Assembly (NCBI RefSeq): GCF_963675165.1
Contig: NC_087386.1
Span: 1,812,669-1,876,668 of the forward strand
Source: Halichondria panicea
Taxonomy: Eukaryota; Porifera; Demospongiae; Suberitida; Halichondriidae
Length of the DNA stretch: 64,000 nt
Direction of reading: 5' to 3'
The position numbers and the translations under genes were made by a program. A model generated the notes under the pieces. That model searched no databases and was not told the DNA's origin. It saw only the letters and a program-made list of their open reading frames with translations. This document shows, one piece after another, positions 1-9,761 of this stretch (position 1 is the stretch's first letter; every line of letters starts with the position of its first letter).

Positions 1-1641
1 CTGGGTGACGGAGCAATCATTCCATCTCCTCCTGATCTCAATAGTTTAAGTTATTTCAGACACTTCATTACTTGGAACAGAGACTCATTGAATAGTTTTC
101 TTGACTTTGACCTCACTACAGCAACGGCTGGGATTACTGCTATAGAATTCAGTTTCTTGAACACTCCTGCCAACAGAATCAGTTTGCCAGAACCTAGACT
201 ATCTGTTATTGAATATTCCCCAGGCCTGACAGATCGAAATGAAACAAATATTACAACCTGGATACTTAACAATCAAGATCTGACTCAGACAGACAACCAA
301 ATCAGAACTATTAGCATTCGGCCATTTCCACCACTTAGTGCTGCGAACCTCAGAATTAGGTTTCAGTTTACAGTATTTCATGATTTTGATTGGGTCTTTC
401 TGAGTGAAATACAATTTTGCACACGGTCTCAACATCCTTTTCAACTTCAGGCTCTAATCTTTCAAACACCATCATCAATTGTTGTTCAGCCAAGTGCAGA
501 CGACCTGAGAAGACGATCAACAGAGTTAGTGTGTACTATTTCCAGTGAAGGATTGTACGTATGGCAGTGGAAGAGAGACAATGCTATCATAATGATGGAG
601 AATAACGGGGACTACAGAATCACCATTGGAGACGGAAGCAGAACTACTAAGAGTTGACGATTAACAATCTGGACTTTAGTGATGCTGATAATTATGAATG
701 CATAGCAACAACAACACACGATGTGGATTTAAGGAACTCAACAGTGTATTTAGTGGAGTTTCCAGGTACCTAATTTACTTGATATATAACTATTAAATTG
801 TTGTTTTTTCCATTCTAGAGCATGTCATTACTACACCTGATGTCAGTGCGTATCTACAGACTGGAGAGGTTACCCTGACCTGTGAGCTCCATGTTTACCA
901 GTCATCACTCTCTCCTCTTGTGTGGCTGGACTTGGGTGGTAGTGAAACAAATTACTCTACCAAACACACTGTATCTGTGTATGAAGGAAACAACACCATA
1001 ATTCTACAAATGGCACTGTCTTCCCTAGTATCATTTTGGACATCACAATTCACAACCTTTCATTAGCTGATGGAGGTACCTACACGTGTCGTGGTGTCAG
1101 AGGAGATAGTGTCACTCAACTCACAATATTAGAAGGGACTGATCCAAACATGTTATCACAAACATGCATCTCTACGTCTATAGAGGGTGAGTAAACTGTG
1201 ACTGAGTTTACTTTCATTATACATTTTATATGCCTATTATCAGTAAAAAATTATGACTTGCTTTCTACTGGTTATTATTCTCTCATATTTACTGCAGGTA
1301 TCACCCCCACTCTACCCCCTGGCAACGAAACTACCATTCGTGTTCCTATAATGAACGAAGCCATTGTCACCACAGCAGCTGCAGTAGGGAGTGTTATTAT
1401 AGTACTCACATTACTTCTCATAATCTTCATCGTTTATCTATTGAGGAAGATCAACAAGATGAAAATACGCTCAACTGAAGCTGTACAAGTACCTAATTCT
1501 CTCTCCATACAAGAAAGGGAGGACACCTCAATTTCTGTGCAGGATGTGACGTATGAAGAGATTGCCGAAAGACACGACATGTTATTGACAAAGAACGAAG
1601 CCTACATGTGTGTGTCGACTCCTCTAGAAAATATAAATTAG
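1..1641 (+). pseudogene. U0: split-type Ig receptor unit, 5'-truncated by window edge, frameshifted
   Basis: The unit starts inside exon 2 (1..765: N-domain from the LGDGAIIPSPPDL segment, then Ig1). Exon 3 is 819..1186 (Ig2) and exon 4 is 1298..1641 (stalk, TM, tail with VTYEEI and EAYMCV). Two lesions are seen by comparison with sister units. A 2-nt insertion near 651 shifts Ig1 just after GDGSRTTK. A 1-nt deletion near 1012 shifts Ig2 in the ILQNGT segment. Both would block a full-length product, so I call a pseudogene; sequencing error is possible but would have to occur twice. The spacer to 2205 holds a conserved proline-rich element (1786..1919) and the next unit's 5' flank. Confidence 0.8.
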
Positions 1642-1785
1642 AAATTAACATTTCACTGAGCAGACCTGTAACATTATCCTGTGTTTGCATACCATTTACC
1701 TGATACTTTAATTTTCTCTATCTGTAAAAACATTTTGTGTGTTACCTGTGTACAATAGTAATTCCATTTAAGAAGCGATCTGAGA

Positions 1786-1919
1786 ATGCTTTATAATAAA
1801 CCACCTGTTCCTGGGAAACCCACAATAGTGACAAAGACGTCCAAACAGCGAGTTAGACCCCCTGTGGGGAGATTAAGCCCAATGTCAAACGAAAGCCTAT
1901 AAAGTCGAAATATCTGTAG
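1786..1919 (+). other. Conserved downstream proline-rich ORF element, U0 copy
   Basis: About 145 nt after the U0 stop lies a short block encoding NKPPVPGKPTIVTKTSKQ followed, after a 1-nt slip, by PPVEIKPNV. An AATAAA hexamer is embedded at its start. The block recurs downstream of most units. It could be a relic or alternative cytoplasmic exon, a conserved 3'UTR/polyadenylation region, or both. Confidence 0.5.
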
Positions 1920-2143
1920 TATAGCGGACATGCATGTTCCATTGAGATCATGTTAGTATGTCTAAGTATTTTGCGGTATTAAATTGAGCAACTGAGAGTT
2001 GACTCATGAACACTGGTGTTTGTGATTGTTTGTCAAACAGTGACATTATTTGTTAAACTTTTCCAATTCATGCGTAATCCTTCCACTATATAATTTGTTC
2101 CATTCTGCATGCCCCCATTCTGAGTAGATACTGCAACTCTTGT

Positions 2144-2205
2144 ACACATATTCATAGCTAAAGTTGTACTAACACAAACTAGCTCTTGCTCTAATCTGAG
2201 CAGTC
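2144..2205 (+). promoter_or_regulatory. Conserved 5' flank, class with TCTTGCTCTAATCTGAGCAG
   Basis: This block immediately before the ATG is shared with U5, U15 and (in part) U7, U19 and the detached U23 half-exon. It contains AAAGTTGTACTAAC, a variant of the AAAGTTGGACTAAC block seen before most other units. Conservation in non-coding sequence may mean a core promoter or 5'UTR, or simply recent duplication. I see no convincing TATA box at a fixed distance. Confidence 0.35.
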
Positions 2206-3971
2206 ATGATTCTATTTCTAACTGCTCTGCTCATCAGTGGCTATTGTGATGCTCTCACTTGTAATCAAACAGGTAAATTTAGGCAGACATTTAAAGACTT
2301 ATTTTCATATTGTATTCCAACCAATTAGTCCTTCCTACACTGTATCGAGGTCTGTGGTTAGATGGTGATCCAATTACATACAACGATGTTCTGATCACCT
2401 ATCCATCAAATTGTACACAGAGGAGCATTCTTGCTAGATATATTGTCTGTGATTACGGTGTTGTACTGGGTGACGGAGCAATCATTCCATCTCCTCCTGA
2501 TCTCAATAGTGCAAGTTATTTCAGACATTTCATTACTTGGAATAGAGATTCATTGAAAAGTTTTATTGACTTTGACCTCACTACAGCAACGGCTGGGATT
2601 ACTGCTATAGAGCTCAGTTTCTTGAACAGTCCTGCCAGTGGAATCAGTTTGCCAGAACCTAGACTATCTGTAGTTGAATATACCCGAGGCCTGAGAGATC
2701 GAAGTGAAGCAAGTATTACAACCTGGATATTCGATAATCAAGATCTGTCTCAGACAGACAACCAAATCAGAACTATTAGCATTCGGCCATTCCCACTATT
2801 AAGTGCTATGAACCTCAGAATTATGTTCCAATTCACAGCGTTTCATGATTTTGATTGGGTCTTTCTGAGTGAAATACGATTTTGCACACAGCCTCAACCT
2901 CCTTTTCAACTTCAGGCTGTAATCCTTCAAACACCATCATTGATTGTTGTTCAGCCAAGTGCAGACGATCTGATAAGAGGATCAACAGAGTTAGTGTGCA
3001 CTGTTTCCAGTGAAGGATTGTACGTATGGCAGTGGAAGAGGGACAACGCTATCATAATGATGGAAAATATAAGCCAATACAGAATCACCATTGGAGACGG
3101 AAGCAGAACAACTAAGTTGAGGATTAACAATCTGGACTTTAGTGATGCTGCTAATTATGGATGCATAGCAACAACAACACACGATGTGGATTTAATGAAC
3201 TCAACAGTGTATTTAGTGGAGTTTCCAGGTACTTAAATTACTTAATACATGACTAATTAACTTGCTGTTCCTTCCATTCTAGAGCGTGTCATTACTACAC
3301 CTGATGTCAGTAGATATCTACAGACTGGAGAGGTTACCCTGACCTGTGAGCTCCATGGTTACCAGTCATCACTCTCTTCTCCTGTGTGGCTGGACTTGGG
3401 TGGCAGTGAAATAACTACCACTACAAAATACACTCTGTCTTTGCGTGAAGGACTCAACACCATAATTCTACAGAATGGCACTCTTGTCCCTAGTATCATT
3501 TTAGACATCACAATTCACAACCTTTCATCAGCCGATGGAGGTACCTACAGGTGTCGTGGTGTCAGAGGAGAGAGTGTCACTCAACTCACAATAGTGGAGA
3601 GTACAGCCCCTCCCACTACACCACCTCCTCCAACCACACCCCATTTGACTACTCGTTCAACGCAGCCTACGTTAGCACCTAATAACCAGTTGCCTCCTGT
3701 ACATATTTTAGTATCCGTAGTAACCATCCTAGTCATTGCATTACTTCTCTTCATTGTCTTTATCGTTTGCCTTCTGAGGAAGATAAAGAAAAAGAAATCG
3801 TTACTGACTGAAGCTGTAAAAGTACCTAATCTACTCTCCGTAAAAGAAAAGTGTTCAATTTCTGTGCAGGATGTGATATATGAAGAGATAGCTGAAAGAC
3901 GTGACATGTCATTGACAAAGAACGAAGCCTACGTGTGTGTGTCGACTCTTAGACAACCAAAAAGTTATTAA
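2206..3971 (+). CDS. U1: intact fused-type receptor with N-domain, two Ig domains, TM and dual-Tyr tail
   Basis: Exons 2206..2272, 2329..3228 and 3283..3971 join in frame (phase 1/1) to 551 aa. Residues 1-16 are a signal peptide (MILFLTALLISGYCDA). Residues 17-215 are an unrecognised Cys-containing domain ending FLSEIRFC. Ig1 spans about 235-320 (LVCT, WQWKRDN, Cys-preceding AANYGC). Ig2 spans about 323-415 (LTCELH, VWLD, GGTYRC). A Thr/Pro stalk follows (TTPPPPTTPHLTT), then a TM helix at about 462-487 and a basic stop-transfer LLRKIKKKK. The 64-residue tail carries Tyr522 in VIYEEI and Tyr539 in EAYVCV. The first fits the ITIM consensus and the Src-family SH2 preference YEEI. A surface receptor is inferred; the ligand is unknown. 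The ATG was chosen because every unit shares this signal exon. The spacer to 4441 holds a TG-rich tract and the next 5' flank. Confidence 0.85.
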
Positions 3972-4128
3972 CATTATCCTGGACTAATTTGTCAATGTCT
4001 GTGTTAATAGTTTGTATTAGTGAATTAGTTTTGTGCAAAATAGCTGTAAACTAGCCTCCTTCTCAGGCCTCTTTTTGAGTAGAGGAAGTGATCACGGGGA
4101 CAAGGCCAGCTGTAAACATATAATGCGT

Positions 4129-4155
4129 GCGTGTGTGTGTGCGTGCGTGTGTGCA
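4129..4155 (+). repeat. Short TG/GTGC-rich tract in 3' flank
   Basis: A GTGCGTGTGTGTGTGC-type tract about 160 nt past the U1 stop. The same tract recurs, with different lengths, after U5, U7, U8, U11, U16, U19 and U20. It marks the 3' flank class that belongs to the units with the VHILV-type TM. Confidence 0.7.
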
Positions 4156-4385
4156 ATAGTTTGTGTTTTAATAATTAAGGAAGAGAATTGAGCAACAGAG
4201 AGTTGACTGTATATCAAACATTGTCAAATTAGTGCTGCAGACTAGCTATATACAGTACACTGATGTCCTTAAGTGCAAATCATTTCAATATTTGTCATTT
4301 AATTGAACCGATTCTCATGCAACTTATTTGCTTTCTAATTCCACTCTTAAAAACATCTCTATATCTGCCTACTTATATATAATCA

Positions 4386-4441
4386 TGTACTTATAATTTA
4401 AAGTTGGACTAACAGGCTCTCGTCTCTATAACTGAACAATC
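4386..4441 (+). promoter_or_regulatory. Conserved 5' flank, class with GGCTCTCGTCTCTATAACTG
   Basis: AAAGTTGGACTAACAGG followed by CTCTCGTCTCTATAACTGAA directly precedes the start codon. It is repeated before U8, U9, U12, U17, U20 and U21. It is probably promoter or 5'UTR, by position and conservation only. Confidence 0.35.
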
Positions 4442-6393
4442 ATGATTCTATTTCTAACTGCTCTGCTCATCAGTGGCTATTGTGATGCTCTCACTTGTAA
4501 TCAAACAGGTAAATGTAAGCATATAGATACTATAAAATTTATAGTATCTGGTTTAAGCTACTATTTTGAAGACTTATTTTCATGTTGTATTATCCAACCA
4601 ATTAGTCCTTCCTACACTGTATCACGGTCTGTGGTTAGATGGTGATCCAATTACATACAACGATGTTCTGATCACCTATCCATCAAATTGTATACGGAGG
4701 AGCATTCTTGAAAGATTCACTGTCTGTGATTACAGTGTTGTACTGGGTGACGGAGCAATCATTCCATCTCCTCCTGATCTCAATAGTGCCAGTTATTTCA
4801 GACATTTCATCTCTTGGAACAGAGACTCGTTGAATAGTTTTATTGACTTTGACCTCACTACAGCAACGGCTGGGATTACTGCTATAGAACTCAGTTTCTT
4901 AAACAGTCCAGTCAATGGAATCAGTTTGGCAGAACCTAGACTATCTGTTATTGCATATGGTCCAGGCTTTAGAGATCAAACGGAAACAAATATCACAACC
5001 TAGATACTTGACAATCAAGATCTGACTCAGGCAGACCACCAAATCAGAACTATTAGCATTCTGCCACTCACACCACTTAGTGCTGCGAACCTCAGAATTA
5101 GGTTTCAGTTTACAGTGTTTCATGATTTTGATTTAGTCTTTCTGAGTGAAATACGATTTTGCACACAGCTTCCTTTTCAACTTTAGGCTCTAATCTTTTA
5201 AACACCATCATCAATTGTTGTTCAGCCAAGTGCAGATGACCTGAGAAGAGGATCAACAGAGTTAGTGTGCACTGTTTCCAGTGAAGGATCGTACATATGG
5301 CAGTGGAAGAGAAATAACACTTTTTTAGAAAATAATGGTGACTACAGGATCACCATTGGAGACGGAAGCAGAACAACTGAGTTGACGATTAACAGTCTAG
5401 ACTTTAGTGATGCTGCTAATTATGAATGCATAGCAACAACAACACACGATGTGGATTTAAGGAACTCAACAGTGTATTTAGTGGAATTTCCAGGTACCTA
5501 AATTACTTGATACAAATTGCCATTCTTCACCCTGCATGTACTCGTGCACATGTTCACCTATTAAATGTATATTACTGTCCTTCCATGTCGTTTCCACATC
5601 TGGAAATAGTGTATGTATACTGGTACCTAAGCATATCTTTCGCAAACTGTTTGTTACTGTCCTCCTTTTTCTTTTTATAGAGCATGTCATTACAATACCT
5701 GATGTCAGTGGATATCTACAAACTAGAGAGGTTATCCTGACCTGTGAGCTCCATGGTTACCAGTCATCATTCTCTCCTCCTGTGTGGTTCGACTTGGGTG
5801 GCAGTGAAATAACCGCATCTACAAAATCAAAATACACCATCACTTCTGATGAAGGAGGGAACACCATCGTTTTTGAGAATGGCACTGCTATCCCTAGTGT
5901 GATTGTCTGGCTTAGAATTCGAGATCTATCATCAGCCGATGGAGGTACCTACATGTGTCGTGGTGTCAGAGGAGGAGAGAGTGTCACTCAACTTGTGATT
6001 ATTGCAGAAGGGAAATCCCCTCCCACTACACCACCTCCCACTACTGCACTACCTGTGACTACTCAGCACACATCAGCATCTAATAATGTTTTGCTACCAA
6101 CAGTACATAGATTAGTATCTGTAGTAACTATCCTAGTGATTGTATTACTTCTCCTCATTGTCTTCATCGTTTACCTACTGAGGAAGAAGATCAACAAGAT
6201 AATACATTCCTTAATACGCTCGACTGAAGCTGTACAAGTACCTAATTCTCTCTCCATACATATACAAGAAAGGGAAGACACCTCAATTTCTGTGCAGAAT
6301 GTGACCTATGAAGAGATTGCCGAAAGAAGCGTTATGTCATTGACAAAGAACGAAGCCTACGTGTGTGTGTCGACTCCTCCTCTAGAAAAATAG
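4442..6393 (+). pseudogene. U2: fused-type receptor unit disabled by three nonsense codons
   Basis: Exons are 4442..4508, 4606..5493 and 5681..6393. The reading frame is continuous except for three stops in exon 2: TAG at 5001 (TGG in the sister U17), TAG at 5184 (CAG) and TAA at 5199 (CAA). All three are C:G to T:A transitions. The TM and tail (VTYEEI, EAYVCV) remain open. Intron 2 is longer than usual (187 nt). If translated, the first stop would release a secreted piece of the N-domain. The alternative is that U2 and U17 are alleles with one inactive. The spacer 6394-7082 holds the proline-rich element from 6600, itself broken by a TAG, and AT-rich sequence without ORFs. Confidence 0.85.
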
Positions 6394-7023
6394 ACAGCCA
6401 AAAAATTAACCTTTTACTGCATGAGCAGCTCTTTAACATTATCCTGGACTTATTTATCATTAAATTTTGTGCATAATTCTATTTAGTACCCTGACACTTT
6501 AGATTTGTCTATATATAGCTTATAAACATACTGTGTGTCATATTGTGTGTGTGTGTACTTCTATATGAGTTGCTTCACACACATTCTAGCAATTTGAGAA
6601 TGCTGTTTAATAAACCACCTGTTCCTGGGAAACCCACAATAGCGGCGAAGCCATTCAAATAGCCATTTATACCCTGTGGAGATTAAGCCCAATGTCAAAC
6701 CAAAGCCTTATTTAACTATATTGCTTGGTATAGCAAAAATGTTCAGATCTACAGGCATGTGATAATGTAGTAGATATATAAGCATTTTTTGAAGTGGGGA
6801 TAATATTGAGCAACAGAGATTTGATTCATGAACACTGATATTTGTTTTTATTGATGTTATCAGCGATATATACCTCAGCACACGTTGATGTTTCTATGTG
6901 ATCATTCGATTTGTCGATTTGTCAATTCATGCATGCATACTTTCCATTCTATATGTCCCGTATTTGCTAATCTACATGAATAGTCCCACCTCTTTTCTAT
7001 ATATCGGCCTCTCATACACATGC

Positions 7024-7082
7024 ATGACTGTACATCACTAATTCATCATGCTGAAGTTGGTCTTGTCTTTAACTGAACAATC
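7024..7082 (+). promoter_or_regulatory. Conserved 5' flank, class with GCTGAAGTTGGTCTTGTC
   Basis: The block upstream of the U3 start recurs before U18 and, in decayed form, before U25 (58550 onward). It is the version associated with units whose N-domain begins VNPTTYRRLWSD. Regulatory role inferred from position only. Confidence 0.35.
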
Positions 7083-9041
7083 ATGATTCTATTTCTAACT
7101 GCTTTGCTCATCAGTGGCTATTGTGATGCTCTCACTTGTAATCAAACAGGTGAGCTTAAACATACATTTGAAGATTAATGTTATATTGTATTCCAACTGT
7201 TTTAGTGAACCCTACGACGTATCGACGTCTGTGGTCAGATACTGGGAATGATTACAATGGTGTTCCCATTACCTATCCACCAAATTGTATGCGGCAAAAT
7301 CTCCATGAAATCTGTAACTACGACCTGGTACTGGGTGACGGAGCAATCATTGCATCTCCTCCTGATCTCAATAGTTCAAGTTATTTCGAGCATTTCATTG
7401 GGATGAGTGCATCAATGAATTCGTATATTGACTTTGACCTCACTACAGTAACCGCTGGGATTACTGCTATAGAGCTCAGTTTCTTGAACAGTCCTCCCAA
7501 CAGAATCAGTTTACCAGACATTGCAATATCAGTAGTTTATTTTGGAACTGTAGCACCTATTGCAAGCTGGATATTTGATAATCAAAATCTTGATCAGACA
7601 GACAACCAAATCAGAACTATTAGTATTCAGCCATTCAGACCATTTAGTGCTGCGAACTTCAGAATTACGTTTCAATTCACAGAATTTCATGATTTTAATT
7701 GGGTCTTTGTAAGTGAAGTACGCTTTTGTACAGACCTTCAACCAAACTTACAACCAGAAGTAATATTTCAAATGCCACCATCAAACAATATCCAGCCAGA
7801 TGCAGAGGACCTGAGAAGAAGATCAACAGAGTTAGTGTGCACTGTTTCCAGTGAAGGTTCGTACACATGGCAGTGGAAGAAAGATAATGTTATAATAGTG
7901 AATAAAGGGGACTACAGAATCACCATTGGAGATGAAAGTAGAACAACTAAGCTGACAATCAATAATCTAGATTTTAGTGATGCTGCTGAATATGAATGTA
8001 CGGGAATGACAAGACGAGATGCGAATGTCATGAACTCAGCAGTGTATGTACTGGAATTTCCAGGTACCTAAACATCTTACCAGGAGTACATTAAGTACTC
8101 CTGCTCTTACTTATATACATATTGTTTGTTGCTGTCTTCCTTTTTTTAGAGGTACCTAAACATCTTACCAGGAGTACATTAAGTACTCCTGCTCTTACTT
8201 ATATACATATTGTTTGTTGCTGTCTTCCTTTTTTTAGAGCGTGTCATTACTACACCTGATGTCAGTGGATATCTACAGACTGGAGAGGTTACCCTGACCT
8301 GTGAGCTCCATGGTTACCAGTCATCACTCTCTCCTCCTGTGTGGCTAAACACAAATGGCAGTGAAATAAATGACTCTGCCAAATACACTGTGTCCGTGTG
8401 TGAAGGAAACAACACCATGATTCTACAGAATGGCACTGTCGTCCCTAGTATCATTTTCAACATCACAATTCACAACCTTTCATTAGCTGATGGAGATACC
8501 TACACGTGTCGTGGTGTCAGAGGAGAGAGTGTCACTCAACTCACAATATTAGAAGGGACTGATCCAAACATGTTATCGCAAACATGCATTTCTACGTCTA
8601 TAGAGGGTGAGTAAACTGTGACTGAGTTTACTTTCATTATACATTATACATGCTTATTATCAGAAACAATTATAACTTAGTTTCGTATTTATTACTGCAG
8701 GCATCACTCCCACTCCATCCCCTGGCAACGAAACTACCACTCGTGTTCCTGTAATGGATGAAACCACTGTCATCATAGCAGCTGCAGTAGTGGCTGTTAT
8801 TATAGTACTCACAATACTTATCCTCATAATCTTCATCGTTTACCTACTGAGGAAGATCAACAAGATGAAAATACGTTTGACTGAAGCTGTACAAATACCT
8901 AATTCTCTCTCCATACAAGAAAGGGAAGACACCTCAATTTCTGTGCAGGATGTGACGTATGAAGAGATTGCCGAAAGAAGCGTCATGTCATTAACAAAGA
9001 ACGAAGCCTACGTGTGTGTGTCGACTCCTCTAGAGAAATAG
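7083..9041 (+). CDS. U3: intact split-type receptor, four exons
   Basis: Exons 7083..7149, 7206..8063, 8238..8606 and 8701..9041 join to 544 aa. The N-domain belongs to a divergent subgroup (starts VNPTTYRRLWSD, has a shorter second variable region SVVYFGTVAPIASW). Its putative Cys-bounded loop is short (C MRQNLHEI C). Ig1 has WQWKKDN and AAEYEC; Ig2 has LTCELH and GDTYTC. Exon 4 gives a short stalk (TPTPSPGNETTTR), a TM rich in Ile/Val, LLRKINKMK and a tail with VTYEEI and EAYVCV. Intron 2 (8064..8237) is doubled by a tandem duplication. Reading through the exon 3 donor gives an immediate stop (EGE), so intron retention would give a soluble form. The spacer to 9761 holds a degenerate proline-rich element (about 9217-9340) and otherwise nothing I recognise. 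Confidence 0.85.
8064..8239 (+). repeat. 88-bp perfect tandem duplication of an entire intron
   Basis: Positions 8064-8151 and 8152-8239 are two copies of the U3 intron 2 sequence plus the two exon bases AG. Each copy has its own GTACCT donor and TTTTTTTAG acceptor. The homologous introns of U16 and U18 have one copy. Using the outer sites keeps the frame; using both inner sites would leave a 2-nt AG exon and shift the frame. Confidence 0.9.
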
Positions 9042-9705
9042 GCAACCAAAAAATTAAACTTTTACTGAGCAGACCTTTAACATTATTCTGGACTAAGTCA
9101 ATGTCTTTGTTTACTATTGTTTGTGCATTTGTGCATAATTATCCATTTATTCTACCCTGACACGTATATGTGTGTACAATAGTAGTTCCATTTGAGTTGC
9201 TTTGAAATGTCTATTATAATAAACCACCTGTTTCTGGGAAAAACCCAGAATAGCGACAAAGACGTCCAAACAGCCAGTTCTACCCCCCCGTTGGGAGACC
9301 CCCTGTGGAGATTAACCAGTGTTAAACCAAAGCCTAAATAAAGCCTTGCCTTGGATAGCGAACACGTTATATTAGTTGAAATCATGGTGTGTATAGATAT
9401 ACGTAGATGTGTTTTGTTAAGTTACAAGAATTGAGCAACAGAGAGATCATTCATGTACACTAATTGTTTGTCAACATTGAAGTTGTCTGCCGGTGTAAAG
9501 TTGCATGCCTATATGGCAGATTATGTATACCATGCGATGTACTTCAGTACACCGTTGACGTCCTATGCCCAGTCATTCAATATTCATTTGTCACTTCATG
9601 TGTGTATGTTTCCATTCTGCATGCCCCATATTTGTTTATCTATACATGATACAAACAAATAATTCCACCCCCTAAACTATATCCGCCTCTCATACCAGTA
9701 TAGCT

Positions 9706-9761
9706 AACCTACATCACTATAATTCATATACTTAAGAAGTTGGATTAACAAAGTATTAGTC
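9706..9761 (+). promoter_or_regulatory. Conserved 5' flank, class with GAAGTTGGATTAACAAA
   Basis: Shared with U16 (36547-36612). It lacks the CTGAACAATC block found just before the ATG in other classes and has CAAAGTATTAGTC instead. Promoter role inferred from position. Confidence 0.3.

Larger units (their letters stand above)
3975..8600 (+). repeat. Segmental duplication block A1 (partner 38585-43100)
   Basis: The U1 3' flank, U2, its spacer and most of U3 match, nearly base for base, the run from the U16 3' flank through U17 to U18, including introns and intergenic sequence. The left edge lies near the end of the tail exon. The right edge fades in the U3/U18 Ig2-TM region, where the TM exons and 3' flanks differ. 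The match could be a real duplication or a haplotype wrongly assembled in tandem. Confidence 0.8.

Noticed and set aside
3581..3907. A 108-codon minus-strand ORF under the TM-tail exon, repeated under U5, U8, U11 and U20
   Set aside because: It is antisense to a conserved coding exon and is conserved only because that exon is. It has no signal, domain or independent start context.
3800..3971. ITAM in the receptor tail
   Set aside because: Tyr-Tyr spacing is 17 residues, not 10-12, and the second motif ends in Val after Cys. An ITIM-like reading of the first motif fits better.
5479..5690. Minus-strand and plus-strand ORFs across introns 2 of U2, U9, U12, U17 and U21
   Set aside because: They run through clear splice donors and acceptors and differ in ways expected of introns.
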